Source of the DNA: Actinomycetota bacterium
GTDB taxonomy: Bacteria > Actinomycetota > Actinomycetes > S36-B12 > UBA5976
Direction of reading: 5' to 3'
NCBI GenBank assembly: GCA_947491175.1
Contig: CANLIF010000021.1
Span: forward strand, 1 to 13,563
DNA length: 13,563 bases
A model generated the notes under the pieces. That model searched no databases. It saw only the letters and a program-made list of their open reading frames with translations, and was not told where the DNA came from. Below, piece by piece: positions 13,394 through 13,563 of the stretch (positions within the stretch are counted from its first letter, which is position 1; every line of letters begins with the position of its first letter). The translations under genes were made by a program, and so were the position numbers.

Positions 13394-13563
13394 ATGAAAA
13401 AATCGTTTTTCTTCCTGCTCTTAATGGCTGTAACCAGCTTTAGTTCCGTTTCATCTAGCCATGCGCTTCCGGCAAACTCAAACGTGTCAGATTACAAATA
13501 CCGTTCCTGCAGTTACTCGACTGGGAAACCAGGAGAGTACCAACCAAATGCCAAGTCTTGGAA
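13394..13563 (+). CDS. Start of a secreted protein (cut by window end)
   Basis: An open frame begins at ATG 13394 and runs off the window after 56 codons. AAGGA at 13384-13388 is well placed before it. The N-terminus is a clear Sec signal peptide: MKKS, a hydrophobic core from F5 to about V13, then a small-residue region with a likely cleavage after SHA at residue 24. The visible mature part contains one Cys (position 39) and is rich in Ser, Tyr, Asn and Pro. No lipobox is present, so it is probably exported in soluble form. The family cannot be named from this fragment. Confidence 0.7.
   Translation, partial: MKKSFFFLLLMAVTSFSSVSSSHALPANSNVSDYKYRSCSYSTGKPGEYQPNAKSW

Noticed and set aside
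1..13563. Mobile elements, CRISPR arrays, toxin-antitoxin pairs, defence or biosynthetic clusters.
   Set aside because: No transposase or integrase, regular repeat-spacer array, paired small toxin genes or assembly-line enzymes are visible; gene content is housekeeping throughout.

Overview
The window is a stretch of ordinary bacterial chromosome dominated by housekeeping genes. Its base composition, by eye mid-40s percent GC, is low for an actinobacterium, yet both gene content and order are actinobacterial. Signs include a possible cytidine deaminase-like tail before era, recO-uppS-zur-glyS in that order, DnaG beginning VAGKIREEDV, and a small three-helix actinobacterial membrane protein. 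Packing is very tight: start/stop overlaps, two convergent gene pairs that share stop-codon bases, and weak or absent Shine-Dalgarno sites. Together these suggest a streamlined free-living actinobacterium of the freshwater acI/Nanopelagicales type. That assignment is inference from style and synteny, not from a marker search.

Layout, left to right. (1) Positions 1-1941, plus strand: the tail of a probable cytidine deaminase-like gene, an EamA-family drug/metabolite transporter and era, all overlapping. (2) Positions 1938-3050, minus strand: an AI-2E-family membrane protein whose stop overlaps the era stop. (3) Positions 3104-4684, plus strand: recO and uppS, with a possible 25-codon ORF between them that contains three 15-bp-spaced repeats. 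(4) Positions 4681-5810, minus strand: a two-gene zinc operon, ZIP permease then Zur-like repressor. It is read from a strong promoter at 5840-5868 that is bracketed by two 15-bp Zur-box-like palindromes. (5) Positions 5913-7018, plus strand: three small genes, namely a membrane protein, an ABM-fold protein and a divergent phosphoribosyltransferase-like protein. (6) Positions 7125-13243, plus strand: glyS-dusB-dgt-dnaG and a conserved-looking hypothetical gene, almost without gaps. (7) Positions 13290-13365: tRNA-Asn(GUU), then the start of a secreted-protein gene cut by the window edge.

Functionally the region covers 30S assembly (Era), recombinational repair (RecO), the cell-wall lipid carrier (UppS), zinc homeostasis (ZIP plus Zur), glycyl-tRNA charging, tRNA dihydrouridylation, dNTP hydrolysis and replication priming. 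RecO, GlyS, DnaG and the Zur-like protein all show zinc-binding motifs.

I found no mobile element, CRISPR array, prophage or evident new defence or biosynthetic system. The observations most worth following are the double Zur operator with its embedded promoter, the apparent use of one ZIP permease where Streptomyces carries znuABC next to zur, and the repeat-bearing small ORF between recO and uppS.
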